A DNA stretch of 64,000 bases from an uncultured Polaribacter sp. (lineage in GTDB: Bacteria; Bacteroidota; Bacteroidia; Flavobacteriales; Flavobacteriaceae): the NCBI RefSeq assembly GCF_947497695.1, contig NZ_CANMHM010000004.1, forward strand, positions 124,001-188,000, written 5' to 3'. The notes below the pieces were generated by a model. It was not told the DNA's origin, did no database searches, and was given only the letters and a program-made list of their open reading frames with translations. A program made the translations under genes and the position numbers. Numbering within the stretch: the stretch's first letter is position 1; each line of letters begins with the position of its first letter. Shown in pieces: positions 7,381 to 16,378 of the stretch.

Positions 7381-9590
7381 GCAAAATAGCAAAAATAAAT
7401 AGAAGAGATTTTGTAAAACTATTTGGTTTAGCTTCTAGTGGAATTATGCTAGGTTGTAATATTTCTTCTGATAAAAAAGATTTTATTCCACAAGTGGATG
7501 GAACTTTTACTCCCAATTTATTTGTACAGATAAAAAAAGATGGAAACATTATTATAATAGCTTCTCGTTCTGAAATGGGTCAAGGAATTAGAACCTCTTT
7601 AGCCTCTGCAATAGCAGATGAATTAGAAGCAGATTGGCAATACATTACTGTAAAACAAGCCATTGGTCATGAAAAATATGGCAATCAAAATACCGATGGA
7701 TCTAGAAGTGTAAGAACCAGATTAGAACCGATGCGAAAAATGGGTGCTATTGCAAAAATGATGTTGATTACTGCTGCTGCCAAAAAATGGAATATTAAAG
7801 AAATAGATTGTAAAGCAGAAAACCATTTTATCATCAATAAAAATACAAAAGAGAAAATTTTCTTTGGCGATTTGGTAGAAAGTGCTGCATTGTTAAAAAT
7901 TCCTTCGGATGAAAACATTAACCTAAAAAAAGTTGAAGATTTTAAATTTATTGGTAAAACCTTAAAAAGTGTCGATTTACACGATTTTACCCACGGAAAA
8001 GCAATCTATGGAATTGATGTAAAAATTCCGAATATGAAATATGCAGCCATTGCAAGATGCCCTGTAGCTTTTGGATCAGTAAAAAAATACACTAAAAATA
8101 AAGCCGAAAAAGTTGCTGATGTAACAGATATTTTTGATTTAGAAAGACTAAAACCTCCAACAGGTAAATTCTTTGGTATGTTTGGTGGTGTTGCAGTAAT
8201 TGCAAACAATACTTGGGCTGCTTTTCAAGGAAAATTAGCATTAAATATTGAATGGAATAATGGCGAAAATGAATCTTTTAATACTGAAGAATTTAAAAAA
8301 ATACTCGAAGAAAGAGTGCATAAAAAAGGAAAATTAGTTCCTGGAAGTCGTGGTAATGTTAATGCTGCTTTTAAAAATGCAGAGAAAATAGTTGAAGCAA
8401 CCTATCATGTTCCGTTTTTAGTGCATGCTCCTATGGAAGTGCCAAACGCAACTGCATATTATCAAAAAAACAATATAGAAGTTTGGGCACCTGTGCAAGA
8501 TCCACAAACTGCAAGAGCAGAATTAGCTCATTTTTTTGAAATCCCAATAGAAAACATTACAGTAAACGTTACTTTTTTAGGCGGAGGATTTGGACGAAAA
8601 TCAAAATCTGATTTTGTAGTAGAGGCTGTTGCCATTTCTAAAAAAATAAATGCACCTGTACAAGTAGTTTGGACGCGAGAAGATGATATACAACATAGTT
8701 TTTACCATGCAACAAGTGCTCAATATTTAAAAGGTGGCATCGATAAAAACGGACAAGTAACAAGTTGGTTGCAAAGAGTTGGTTTCCCATCTATTGTATC
8801 TTCTTTTAAACCCATTTCAGATTATGCCTCTGGTTTCGAACTTGGGCAAGGCTTTACCAGCAATCCCTATCAATTCCATAATTTTAGATTAGAAAACGTA
8901 AAAGCAGAAGCCAATTTAAGAATTGGTTGGTTGCGTTCTGTAGTTCATATTCATAGTGCTTTTGGCAATAATTGTTTTATTGATGAATTGGCTTTTGCTG
9001 CCAAAAAAGACCCTATTCAATTTCATTTAGAGTTGCTAGGGAAAGATAGAATTGTAACAGGAAAATCTAAATTTCCATACAATTCTGCAAGAATGAAAAA
9101 GGTATTGAAAAATACTGCTACAAATGCAAATTGGGGTAAAAAGCTACCAGAAAATCATGGTTTAGGTGTTGCCATACATTATAGTTTTTATAGTTATGTA
9201 GCTACTATTGTAGAAGTTTCTGTACTACATAAAAAAGTAAAAGTAGAAAACATCTGGACAACAATTGATTGTGGTTTGGCTTTAAATAAAGACAATATTA
9301 AAAACCAATTGGAAGGTGCTGCCATTTTTGGAATGTCTATTGCTTTGTATGGAAAAATTTCTACAAAAGAAGGTGCAGTAGAGCAACACAACTTTTTCGA
9401 TTACCAAATGACACGCATGAAAAACGCTCCTAAAATTCATATTGATATTTTAGATAAAATGCACGAACCTCCAACTGGTGTTGGAGAACCTGGTGTGCCT
9501 GTAATTGCTCCTGCAATTTGCAATGCTATTTTTAATGCTACTAGCACACGTGCTAGAAGTTTGCCTTTGGTGGGTTTTGGGTTGGTTTAA
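7377..9590 (+). CDS. molybdopterin-binding subunit of a xanthine dehydrogenase-family hydroxylase (IorB-like)
   Basis: A 737-residue protein, the usual length for IorB-type subunits. Its N-terminus has a twin-arginine motif followed by a lipobox-like cysteine ('NRRDFVKLFGLASSGIMLGC'), so it is probably exported folded by Tat and lipid-anchored in the periplasm. Cofactor-binding features include 'ASRSEMGQGIRTSLA', 'GGGFGRKSKSDFVVEA', and 'TGVGEPGVPVIAPAICNA' with the C-terminal Glu region used for catalysis. No cytochrome c subunit or XdhC-type maturation factor is nearby. An aldehyde or N-heterocycle substrate is likely; identity unknown. Confidence 0.9.
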   Translation: MSKIAKINRRDFVKLFGLASSGIMLGCNISSDKKDFIPQVDGTFTPNLFVQIKKDGNIIIIASRSEMGQGIRTSLASAIADELEADWQYITVKQAIGHEKYGNQNTDGSRSVRTRLEPMRKMGAIAKMMLITAAAKKWNIKEIDCKAENHFIINKNTKEKIFFGDLVESAALLKIPSDENINLKKVEDFKFIGKTLKSVDLHDFTHGKAIYGIDVKIPNMKYAAIARCPVAFGSVKKYTKNKAEKVADVTDIFDLERLKPPTGKFFGMFGGVAVIANNTWAAFQGKLALNIEWNNGENESFNTEEFKKILEERVHKKGKLVPGSRGNVNAAFKNAEKIVEATYHVPFLVHAPMEVPNATAYYQKNNIEVWAPVQDPQTARAELAHFFEIPIENITVNVTFLGGGFGRKSKSDFVVEAVAISKKINAPVQVVWTREDDIQHSFYHATSAQYLKGGIDKNGQVTSWLQRVGFPSIVSSFKPISDYASGFELGQGFTSNPYQFHNFRLENVKAEANLRIGWLRSVVHIHSAFGNNCFIDELAFAAKKDPIQFHLELLGKDRIVTGKSKFPYNSARMKKVLKNTATNANWGKKLPENHGLGVAIHYSFYSYVATIVEVSVLHKKVKVENIWTTIDCGLALNKDNIKNQLEGAAIFGMSIALYGKISTKEGAVEQHNFFDYQMTRMKNAPKIHIDILDKMHEPPTGVGEPGVPVIAPAICNAIFNATSTRARSLPLVGFGLV

Positions 9591-9600
9591 AAGTAAAAAA

Positions 9601-9993
9601 ATGAAAGAAAAAATTATTCGAGTTACTTGTGCTATCATTAATTTTGACGATAAAGTTTTAGCAGTTCAAAGAAGTGAAAAAATGAAACTTCCATTAAAAT
9701 GGGAATTTGCAGGAGGAAAAGTTGAAAAAGGGGAAACTGAGATTGAATGTTTAAATCGAGAAATTTTTGAAGAATTAAATATTAAAATTGAAGTAAAACA
9801 AAAATTAACAACTGTAATTCATCAATATTCAGATTTTAAAATTGAATTGATTCCTTTTATTGCTAAATATTTATCAGGTGAATTAACACTAAAAGAACAC
9901 GCTAACTTTATTTTAGCTTCAAAAGAAGAATTACACAATTTGAATTGGGCAGAAGCCGATTTGCCAATTTTAAAAGAATATTTATCATTATGA
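9601..9993 (+). CDS. NUDIX (deoxy)nucleoside triphosphate pyrophosphohydrolase (MutT-like)
   Basis: A 130-residue protein with the Nudix box in 'GGKVEKGETEIECLNREIFEEL' (about residues 37-58). The N-terminus 'IIRVTCAIINFDDKVLAVQRS' and 'PLKWEFAGGKVE' are typical of MutT-type enzymes that clear oxidised or non-canonical NTPs. The ATG at 9601 was chosen because the upstream in-frame ORF is only read-through of the previous gene's end in another frame. Its stop overlaps the helicase start (ATGA at 9990), so the two proteins are co-translated and probably work together. Confidence 0.9.
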   Translation: MKEKIIRVTCAIINFDDKVLAVQRSEKMKLPLKWEFAGGKVEKGETEIECLNREIFEELNIKIEVKQKLTTVIHQYSDFKIELIPFIAKYLSGELTLKEHANFILASKEELHNLNWAEADLPILKEYLSL

Positions 9994-12900
9994 ATCAAGG
10001 TATTTACGAAGAATTAATAACACAATTAGTATCTGAAAATTTAAACAAAATTGATAAAGATAAATTCTATTTAAAGAAAACTAAAATTGATAAAGAAGAA
10101 GCTTCAAATATTTTATCCAATCATTTGGCAAAAACTTTAAACCATGCTTTTCAACTTATAAAAGGTAAAGCAGAACTTCAGATTGAAATTGCTAACAAAA
10201 TAATTAGGTTGCTTAAAGACGAATTAAATAAGCAAGAATTTAACGACGAATTAATAACTGTTGAGGGACAAATTTTGAAAGCTGTATTTTCAAAAGCCGA
10301 TGCTCATTTTTCGAATTTAGATTTAAGATTAAAAGAAATTACACCTTATACACGCTTGACGCAAAGTGAATTATTTACAGGAGGAAATGTAGGTTTATCA
10401 TTAGAAAGCGAGCTTAAAAAAGAAATTCTTTCTTCTAATGAAATTAATTTATTAGTCTCTTTTATAAAGTTTAAAGGCATAATAATTCTTGAAAAAGAAC
10501 TAAGAGAATTTACAGAACGTGGAGGAAAACTGAAAGTAATTACTACAACATATATAGGAGCTACAGATTACAAAGCCATTCATTTATTATCAAAACTACC
10601 AAATACAGAAGTTAAAATATCTTACAATACAAGCAATGAAAGATTACATGCAAAAGCTTATCTGTTTTATAGAGATACAAAATTTCATACAGCTTATATA
10701 GGTTCTTCTAATTTTTCAAGATCTGCTTTAACAGATGGCTTAGAATGGAATTTAAAAGTAACAACGAAAGAAGTCAGTCACATTATTGATAAATTTCAAA
10801 AAACTTTTAATACGTATTGGCAAAGTGAAGATTTTGAATTATTTGATGACAATATCCATAAAGAAAAGCTACAAAGTGCATTAAAGCAAAGTAAGTTTAG
10901 TAAACCTTACGAAAACTTTACTGCTCTATTCGACATTAAGCCATTTCCATATCAAAAAGAAGTTTTAGAAAAATTGGAAGTGGAAAGAACAGTTCATAAT
11001 CGATTTAAAAATCTTTTAGTTGCTGCAACAGGGACAGGTAAAACAGTTATCTCTGCATTTGATTATAAACGTTTCAAACAAAACAATAAATCTGCAAAAC
11101 TACTATTTCTTGCACATAGAAAAGAAATTATTCAAAAATCATTATCTACTTTTCAAGGTGTTTTAAAAAACAATAATATTGGCGAATTATGGGTTGATGG
11201 AATGGTACCAAATAATTTTGAATTTGTATTTGCTTCTGTCCAATCTGTAAAAAATCAATTTAAAAATCACAATTTAACGCAAGATTATTACGATTACATT
11301 ATTATAGATGAATGTCATCATCAAACAGCAAATAGTTATCGCGAAATTATAAATTATTTTAAACCAAAAATTTTATTAGGACTTACAGCAACACCAGAAC
11401 GTATGGATGGTGGTGATATTTTAGAAGATTTTGATAATAAAATTGCTGCAGAAATACGTTTACCAGAAGCAATGAATAGAAAGTTGCTTTGTCCTTTCCA
11501 ATATTTTGGAATAACAGATAGCATCGATTTGCAAAATGTAAGTTGGGTTAGAGGTAAATATGTAGCCAGTGAATTAACTAATTTATATACTAGAAGTGAC
11601 AGAAGAGTTAGAGAAATAATTGATGCCTTGAATAAATACACTAAAGACATCAACGATGTTAGAGCTCTAGGCTATTGTGTCTCTATGGAGCATGCAAAAT
11701 TTATGGCTCAAAAATTTACTTTGGCAAATTTAAAAGCAGATTATCTTACAAGTAATAATAGTAAAGACCGAGATTTTATTCGTCAAAAATTAGAAAAAAA
11801 GGAAATCAATTTTCTTTTTGTAGTTGATATGTTTAATGAAGGAATTGACATTCCTGAAATAGATACCGTTTTATTTTTAAGACCTACAGAAAGTTTAACC
11901 GTTTTTTTACAACAATTAGGAAGAGGGTTAAGATTACACGAAGACAAAGATTGTTTAACTGTTTTAGATTTTGTTGGTAACTCGAAGCCTGAATATAATT
12001 TTGAGAGCAAATTTAGAGCGTTAATAGGTAAAACAAATACAACAGTTTTAAAAGAGATTGAAGATGATTTTCCTCATTTGCCATTAGGTTGTTCAATTAT
12101 ATTAGAAAAAAAGACAAAAGAAATAATCCTAAAAAATATTTCTGCAGCGACGTCTTTAAATAAAAGTAAACTGATTCAAAAAATTCAGCAATTTCAACAC
12201 GAAACTAATTTACCATTAACGTTAGCAAACTTTATTAAATTTTACGATATTCCAATACAGGCTATTTATAAAAGAGAAAGTTGGAAGCGTTTGTGCCAAT
12301 TAGCAGGTAAAATGGACTATTTTACTACTGAAAATGAAAAAGCAATCGTATCAGCCATTTCAAACAAATGGTTATCTACAAATTCTTTAAGCTATTTCAC
12401 TTTCATATTAAAAATGGCAAAACTGAATTTTAAAGTAATTATTTCAGAATTAAATGAAAATGAAAAAACAATGCTTTTAATGTTACATTATGATGTTTGG
12501 CAAAAAGAAGCTGGTTTCGATTCTTTAGAAAAAAGCATTCATCAAATTGGAGCCAACAACATTTTAGTTGAAGAAATAAAGGAAGTATTAGAAGTCTTAA
12601 TTGAAAAAATTGACTTCAAAGAATTTCAAATTCAACTACCTTATAAGCAACCGCTAAAACTTCACGCACGATATACAAGAGATCAAATTTTAGCTGCATT
12701 TCAATTAAGTACATTTAACAAAAAATCATCAAATAGAGAAGGAACTGCTTTGAACAAAGATTTAAAAACAGAAATACTTTTTATAAATTTAATAAAATCA
12801 GAAGAAAATTTTTCTCCAACAACCATGTATAACGATTATGCTGTTACAGATTCATTATTTCATTGGCAAAGTCAAAATCAATCACGACCAGAAATAGGCA

Positions 12901-13124
12901 AAGGTCTATCCTATATAAATCATGAAAAAGAAGGTAAAAAGATTTTACTTTTTATTCGAGAAAAATCCAAAAATGAATTTGGTAAAAGTTTAGGTTTTGT
13001 TTTTGTAGGCGAAGGAAACTTAAAAGACTATAATGGCTCTAAACCAATGAATATTAATTGGAAATTAAACGAGCCATTACCAAATTATTTATGGAAAGAT
13101 GCTGCTAAACTATCGGTTGGATAA
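9990..13124 (+). CDS. PLD-SF2 helicase-DUF3427 protein
   Basis: A 1044-residue multidomain protein. An N-terminal phospholipase D/HKD-type nuclease-like domain is marked by 'ERLHAKAYLFYRDT' and 'YIGSSNFSRSALTDGLEWN' (about residues 215-250). An SF2 helicase follows: Walker A 'AATGTGKT' (about 345-352), DECH box (about 440-443), 'LTATPERMDG' (about 465) and motif VI 'QLGRGLR' (about 641-647). The last third fits DUF3427. It starts in a 4-base overlap with the NUDIX gene. Families of this build are scattered between strains and are suspected in DNA repair or phage defence; that role is inference. A terminator follows directly. Confidence 0.88.
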   Translation: MNQGIYEELITQLVSENLNKIDKDKFYLKKTKIDKEEASNILSNHLAKTLNHAFQLIKGKAELQIEIANKIIRLLKDELNKQEFNDELITVEGQILKAVFSKADAHFSNLDLRLKEITPYTRLTQSELFTGGNVGLSLESELKKEILSSNEINLLVSFIKFKGIIILEKELREFTERGGKLKVITTTYIGATDYKAIHLLSKLPNTEVKISYNTSNERLHAKAYLFYRDTKFHTAYIGSSNFSRSALTDGLEWNLKVTTKEVSHIIDKFQKTFNTYWQSEDFELFDDNIHKEKLQSALKQSKFSKPYENFTALFDIKPFPYQKEVLEKLEVERTVHNRFKNLLVAATGTGKTVISAFDYKRFKQNNKSAKLLFLAHRKEIIQKSLSTFQGVLKNNNIGELWVDGMVPNNFEFVFASVQSVKNQFKNHNLTQDYYDYIIIDECHHQTANSYREIINYFKPKILLGLTATPERMDGGDILEDFDNKIAAEIRLPEAMNRKLLCPFQYFGITDSIDLQNVSWVRGKYVASELTNLYTRSDRRVREIIDALNKYTKDINDVRALGYCVSMEHAKFMAQKFTLANLKADYLTSNNSKDRDFIRQKLEKKEINFLFVVDMFNEGIDIPEIDTVLFLRPTESLTVFLQQLGRGLRLHEDKDCLTVLDFVGNSKPEYNFESKFRALIGKTNTTVLKEIEDDFPHLPLGCSIILEKKTKEIILKNISAATSLNKSKLIQKIQQFQHETNLPLTLANFIKFYDIPIQAIYKRESWKRLCQLAGKMDYFTTENEKAIVSAISNKWLSTNSLSYFTFILKMAKLNFKVIISELNENEKTMLLMLHYDVWQKEAGFDSLEKSIHQIGANNILVEEIKEVLEVLIEKIDFKEFQIQLPYKQPLKLHARYTRDQILAAFQLSTFNKKSSNREGTALNKDLKTEILFINLIKSEENFSPTTMYNDYAVTDSLFHWQSQNQSRPEIGKGLSYINHEKEGKKILLFIREKSKNEFGKSLGFVFVGEGNLKDYNGSKPMNINWKLNEPLPNYLWKDAAKLSVG

Positions 13125-13127
13125 TTG

Positions 13128-13160
13128 AAAAAAGCTCAACTTTTAAAAGTTGAGCTTTTT
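13128..13160. terminator. bidirectional intrinsic terminator
   Basis: A long perfect palindrome built on AAGCTCAACTTTT/AAAAGTTGAGCTT with A-run before and T-run after. It ends the helicase gene on one strand and the SulP gene on the other. Confidence 0.92.
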
Positions 13161-13180
13161 CAATTTATATTTTTAAATGT

Positions 13181-15085
13181 TTAAAACTTATACTCTCCCA
13201 AAGGTTTAGGAAATTTTTCTGGATTTGCAGCTAAATGATAACGAGGGTCATCAATACCTTCTTCTATGATATCTGTAAAAATTGGGCTTGCTTTATAAAG
13301 CAATACTTTACAATCTTCACTTAAATGTTTTAAGGTTATTTTTTTATTGGCTGCTTGGTATTTTTCTACTAGAATAAAAATAGCTTCTATAGCAGAATGA
13401 TCTGAAATACGTGCTTCTACAAAATCTATCTCTATAACATCTGGGTCATTTTTAATATCAAATTTTGAATTAAAATCAGTAATACTTCCAAAGAAAAGCG
13501 GCCCCCAAATTTCATAGATTTTAGTTCCATCTTCTTTAAAACGCTTTCTTGCTCTAATTTTCTTAGCACTAGCCCATGCAAAAGATAGGGCAGATATAAT
13601 AACCCCAACAAATACAGCAATTGCCAAGTCAAAGAAAACGGTTACAGCAGAAACAATGATTAATACAGCAGCATCAGACATTGGTATTTTCTTTAAAATT
13701 CTAAAACTAGACCAAGCAAAAGTTTCTATCACCATCATAAACATAACCCCAACCAAAGCAGCAATAGGCACTTGCTCAATATATTTATCAGCAAATAAAA
13801 TAAAGGTCAATAAGGTTAATGCCATCATAATACCAGACAAACGTCCACGTCCACCAGCATTAATATTAATTACAGTTTGCCCAATCATACCACAACCACC
13901 AGTTCCTCCAAAAGCACCACTAACAATATTTCCTGCTCCTTGTGCAATACATTCTTTATTTCCGTTTCCTCTAGATTCTGTTAACTCATCAACCAAATTC
14001 ATAGTCATTAAAGTTTCTATCAAACCAACAGACGCTGCTAAAAATGCATAAGGTGCAATAAATTTTAAAGTATCCATATTAAAAGGTAGGTTGCTCCAAA
14101 GCTCTAAAACATTTAATTTTTTAGAAATTTCATCAATACCATTTAAACCTGCTCCTCCTCCATCTCTAATAAAATCACCCACATTAATAGAACCTAAACC
14201 ACTAAAAATAGAAATTAAAGTAACAATTAAAATAGCGGTTAATGCAGCAGGTACTTTTGTGGTTAATTTTGGCAATCCCCAAACAATTAGCATCGTTAAT
14301 AACACCAAACCAATCATAATATATAAAGTTTTACCTTGCATAGTTGTTTTTACAACACCAGCATCTTTTACAGCATAAAAACCATCCTCAGAAGCATTAA
14401 AAACTACTTTTTTTGTTTTGATATCAAAAACTTGACCATCAGAAATTTTAAAAACTTCTTGATTTGTGGTGTTGTTTATTACTGAATTGCCATCAATAGA
14501 AAATAAAACAGTACCAGAAACAACATCTTTTACTTGATTATTAGAGACGTTATATACCAATTCTTTAGATGCTGTTTTACGCATATTTTGTCCAAAGAAA
14601 TCTTTCTTATTTTCTTTAAACATACCCAATTGTGCCATAAAAATAACGATAGCCAATCCGTTTACAAATCCCATCATTACAGGATGAGGAATTAAACGCA
14701 CAAATTTCCCTAATTTAAAAACACCTGCAAACACTTGTATAATACCCATTAAAACTACGGCAGCTAACAAATAAAAGTACCCCATATTTTCCACTGGTTG
14801 ATCAAAAAGCAAGCCTTTTGCATGACCTTCTTGAATCATGTTTACAAAAATAACAGCTACAGCACCTGCAGCCCCAGAAATTAAACCTGGTCTACCTCCA
14901 AAAGTTGCAGAAATAATTCCTACAACAAAAGCACCAAACAATGCTACAATTGGACTTATTTGTGCCACAAAAGCAAAAGCCACAACTTCTGGTATCATTG
15001 CTAAAGAAACAGTGATTCCTGCTAATACATCATCCTTAGCATTGGGTATTATTTTTCTAATAAAATCTGTCATAATTTTGGTCAA
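13181..15085 (-). CDS. SulP family inorganic anion transporter with inserted repeat domain
   Basis: A 634-residue secondary transporter (sulfate, bicarbonate or other anions). The SulP core is clear: 'DVLAGITVSLAMIPEVVAFAFVA', 'GRPGLISGAAGAVAVI', about 11-13 membrane spans, and a C-terminal STAS domain ('IWGPLFFGSITDF', 'EIDFVEARISDHSAIEAI', about 520-610). Oddity: residues about 157-250 form a hydrophilic insertion with four tandem strand repeats between two membrane spans (see findings). The first ATG at 15085 has a second in-frame ATG four codons on. Sodium/bicarbonate transport (BicA/SbtA-like) is possible; no substrate is implied by neighbours. Confidence 0.92.
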   Translation of the reverse strand: MTKIMTDFIRKIIPNAKDDVLAGITVSLAMIPEVVAFAFVAQISPIVALFGAFVVGIISATFGGRPGLISGAAGAVAVIFVNMIQEGHAKGLLFDQPVENMGYFYLLAAVVLMGIIQVFAGVFKLGKFVRLIPHPVMMGFVNGLAIVIFMAQLGMFKENKKDFFGQNMRKTASKELVYNVSNNQVKDVVSGTVLFSIDGNSVINNTTNQEVFKISDGQVFDIKTKKVVFNASEDGFYAVKDAGVVKTTMQGKTLYIMIGLVLLTMLIVWGLPKLTTKVPAALTAILIVTLISIFSGLGSINVGDFIRDGGGAGLNGIDEISKKLNVLELWSNLPFNMDTLKFIAPYAFLAASVGLIETLMTMNLVDELTESRGNGNKECIAQGAGNIVSGAFGGTGGCGMIGQTVININAGGRGRLSGIMMALTLLTFILFADKYIEQVPIAALVGVMFMMVIETFAWSSFRILKKIPMSDAAVLIIVSAVTVFFDLAIAVFVGVIISALSFAWASAKKIRARKRFKEDGTKIYEIWGPLFFGSITDFNSKFDIKNDPDVIEIDFVEARISDHSAIEAIFILVEKYQAANKKITLKHLSEDCKVLLYKASPIFTDIIEEGIDDPRYHLAANPEKFPKPLGEYKF

Positions 15086-15123
15086 TTTTCAAGTTGGCAA
15101 AGATAGAAGGTTTTTTTAGAAAA

Positions 15124-15720
15124 CTACCCTTCTTTAAAAGTATCATACACTAATTGAATATTTGCATAAGTATTTTTTAAAGCCTTTTGGGTTTCTTGCT
15201 CATTTTTAAAAACAACTTTTGTTATTCCTTCTTCTAATTGTGGGGTTAATTCTTTAGTAGCATCAGCAGTCATTAAAAACCAATATGTTTGTTTTAAATT
15301 AAAACCTTTATGCTCATAAACATGATATGTTGTTATCAAAGGTTTAATTATTTTTAGGTTAAAAACGCCGCATTCTTCTTCAACTTCTCTTATAGCAGCA
15401 TTTTCTATGGTTTCTCCTTTGTCAATCCAACCTTTTGGTAAATCCCAAATATTGTTTCTATAAATGAATAAAACCTCGTTTTTAGAATTTAAAACTAAAC
15501 CTCCTGCAGCAGGAATTAAATTAAAATTTTGAAGAAAAATATGCCAATCTTGTTCAATTTGTTCTGTGTAAAGAATAATTCCTTTACTATTTTTATCTTT
15601 TAGATTGTAGATAAGATCTTCAATAACAATGTTGTTAAAGCTATATCTAAGAAAATTATTTACTTTTTTTGTTGAAGAAGTAATAATTATAGGCTTGTCA
15701 TTTACAAAAACTTTATACAT
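15124..15720 (-). CDS. NUDIX hydrolase
   Basis: A protein of 198 residues from the ATG at 15720. The C-terminal half is a Nudix domain ('WDLPKGWIDKGETIENAAIREVEEECGV'-type box, about residues 100-127; 'NLIPAAGGLVLNSKNEVLFIYR' just before it). The N-terminal about 85 residues are a separate small domain with no family I recognise. The start at 15720 is preferred over the in-frame ATG at 15741, which lies inside pyrE. It is divergent from pyrE with only 7 bases between the start codons. Confidence 0.85.
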   Translation of the reverse strand: MYKVFVNDKPIIITSSTKKVNNFLRYSFNNIVIEDLIYNLKDKNSKGIILYTEQIEQDWHIFLQNFNLIPAAGGLVLNSKNEVLFIYRNNIWDLPKGWIDKGETIENAAIREVEEECGVFNLKIIKPLITTYHVYEHKGFNLKQTYWFLMTADATKELTPQLEEGITKVVFKNEQETQKALKNTYANIQLVYDTFKEG

Positions 15721-15723
15721 TTG
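15695..15723 (+). promoter_or_regulatory. pyrE promoter overlapping the NUDIX start codon
   Basis: TTG (15695-15697), 18 bases, TACATTTG (15716-15723). The -7 box covers the complement of the NUDIX start codon and ends 4 bases before the pyrE ATG at 15728, so the pyrE transcript would be leaderless or nearly so. Confidence 0.55.
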
Positions 15724-15727
15724 CGAT

Positions 15728-16369
15728 ATGATTATGAACAAAGATACTGCAAAAAAAACGGCTGAACTTTTACTAAAAGTAAAAGCGATAAAGCTGAATC
15801 CAAATGAACCCTTTAACTGGGCATCAGGCTGGAAATCTCCAATATATTGTGATAATAGAGTAACGTTATCTTACCCTTCTGTTCGTGTATTTTTAAAAGA
15901 AGAAGTTGCTAAAATTGTAGAATTACAATATGGCAAACCAGATGTAATTGCTGGTGTTGCAACAGGTGCTATTGCTATTGGTATTTTAGTGGCACAAGAA
16001 TTAGGTGTTCCTTTTATTTATGTAAGACCAGAACCAAAAAAACATGGTAGAAAAAACCAAATTGAAGGGCATTTAGAAAGTGGTCAAAATGTTGTAGTTA
16101 TTGAAGATTTGATAAGTACAGGAAATAGTAGCTTAAATGCAGTTACTGCTTTAAAAGAAGCAGGAGCTGTTGTAAAAGGAATGGTAGCTATTTTTTCTTA
16201 TGGTTTTGATGTTGCTGATAAAAATTTTGAAGAAAAAAATGTTAGCTTAACTACCTTAAGTAACTATGAAAACCTACTAGAACAAGCTCTAGACAGTAAT
16301 TACATAACAGACAAAGAGTTAATTACATTAAACGATTGGAGAAAAAGCCCAAGTGATTGGAAACAATAA
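15728..16369 (+). CDS. pyrE: orotate phosphoribosyltransferase
   Basis: A protein of 213 residues from ATG 15728 (or 211 from ATG 15734) that makes orotidine 5'-phosphate in pyrimidine synthesis. The PRPP-binding motif is 'NVVVIEDLISTGNSSLNAV', and 'FNWASGWKSPIYCDNRVTLSYP' is the PyrE N-terminal signature. The ORF could be read from further upstream, but that region lies inside the divergent NUDIX gene. The SRPBCC gene follows after 9 bases and probably shares the transcript. Confidence 0.95.
   Translation: MIMNKDTAKKTAELLLKVKAIKLNPNEPFNWASGWKSPIYCDNRVTLSYPSVRVFLKEEVAKIVELQYGKPDVIAGVATGAIAIGILVAQELGVPFIYVRPEPKKHGRKNQIEGHLESGQNVVVIEDLISTGNSSLNAVTALKEAGAVVKGMVAIFSYGFDVADKNFEEKNVSLTTLSNYENLLEQALDSNYITDKELITLNDWRKSPSDWKQ
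15739..15746 (-). promoter_or_regulatory. candidate -7 box for the NUDIX gene, inside pyrE
   Basis: On the minus strand this reads TATCTTTG (TAnnTTTG consensus), 18 bases upstream of the NUDIX ATG at 15720. It lies within the first codons of pyrE. No strong -33 element was found. Confidence 0.45.
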
Positions 16370-16378
16370 AACATAAAA

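Noticed and set aside
9505..9600. Longer NUDIX reading frame starting inside the molybdenum hydroxylase gene
   Set aside because: The first 32 codons are an off-frame reading of the upstream CDS.
13656..15119. Three plus-strand ORFs opposite the SulP gene
   Set aside because: They mirror hydrophobic membrane-span codons of SulP and lack any start signals.
15629..15727. Longer pyrE reading frame
   Set aside because: The extension lies antisense in the NUDIX gene and PyrE family proteins start near 'MNKDTAKKTAELL'.
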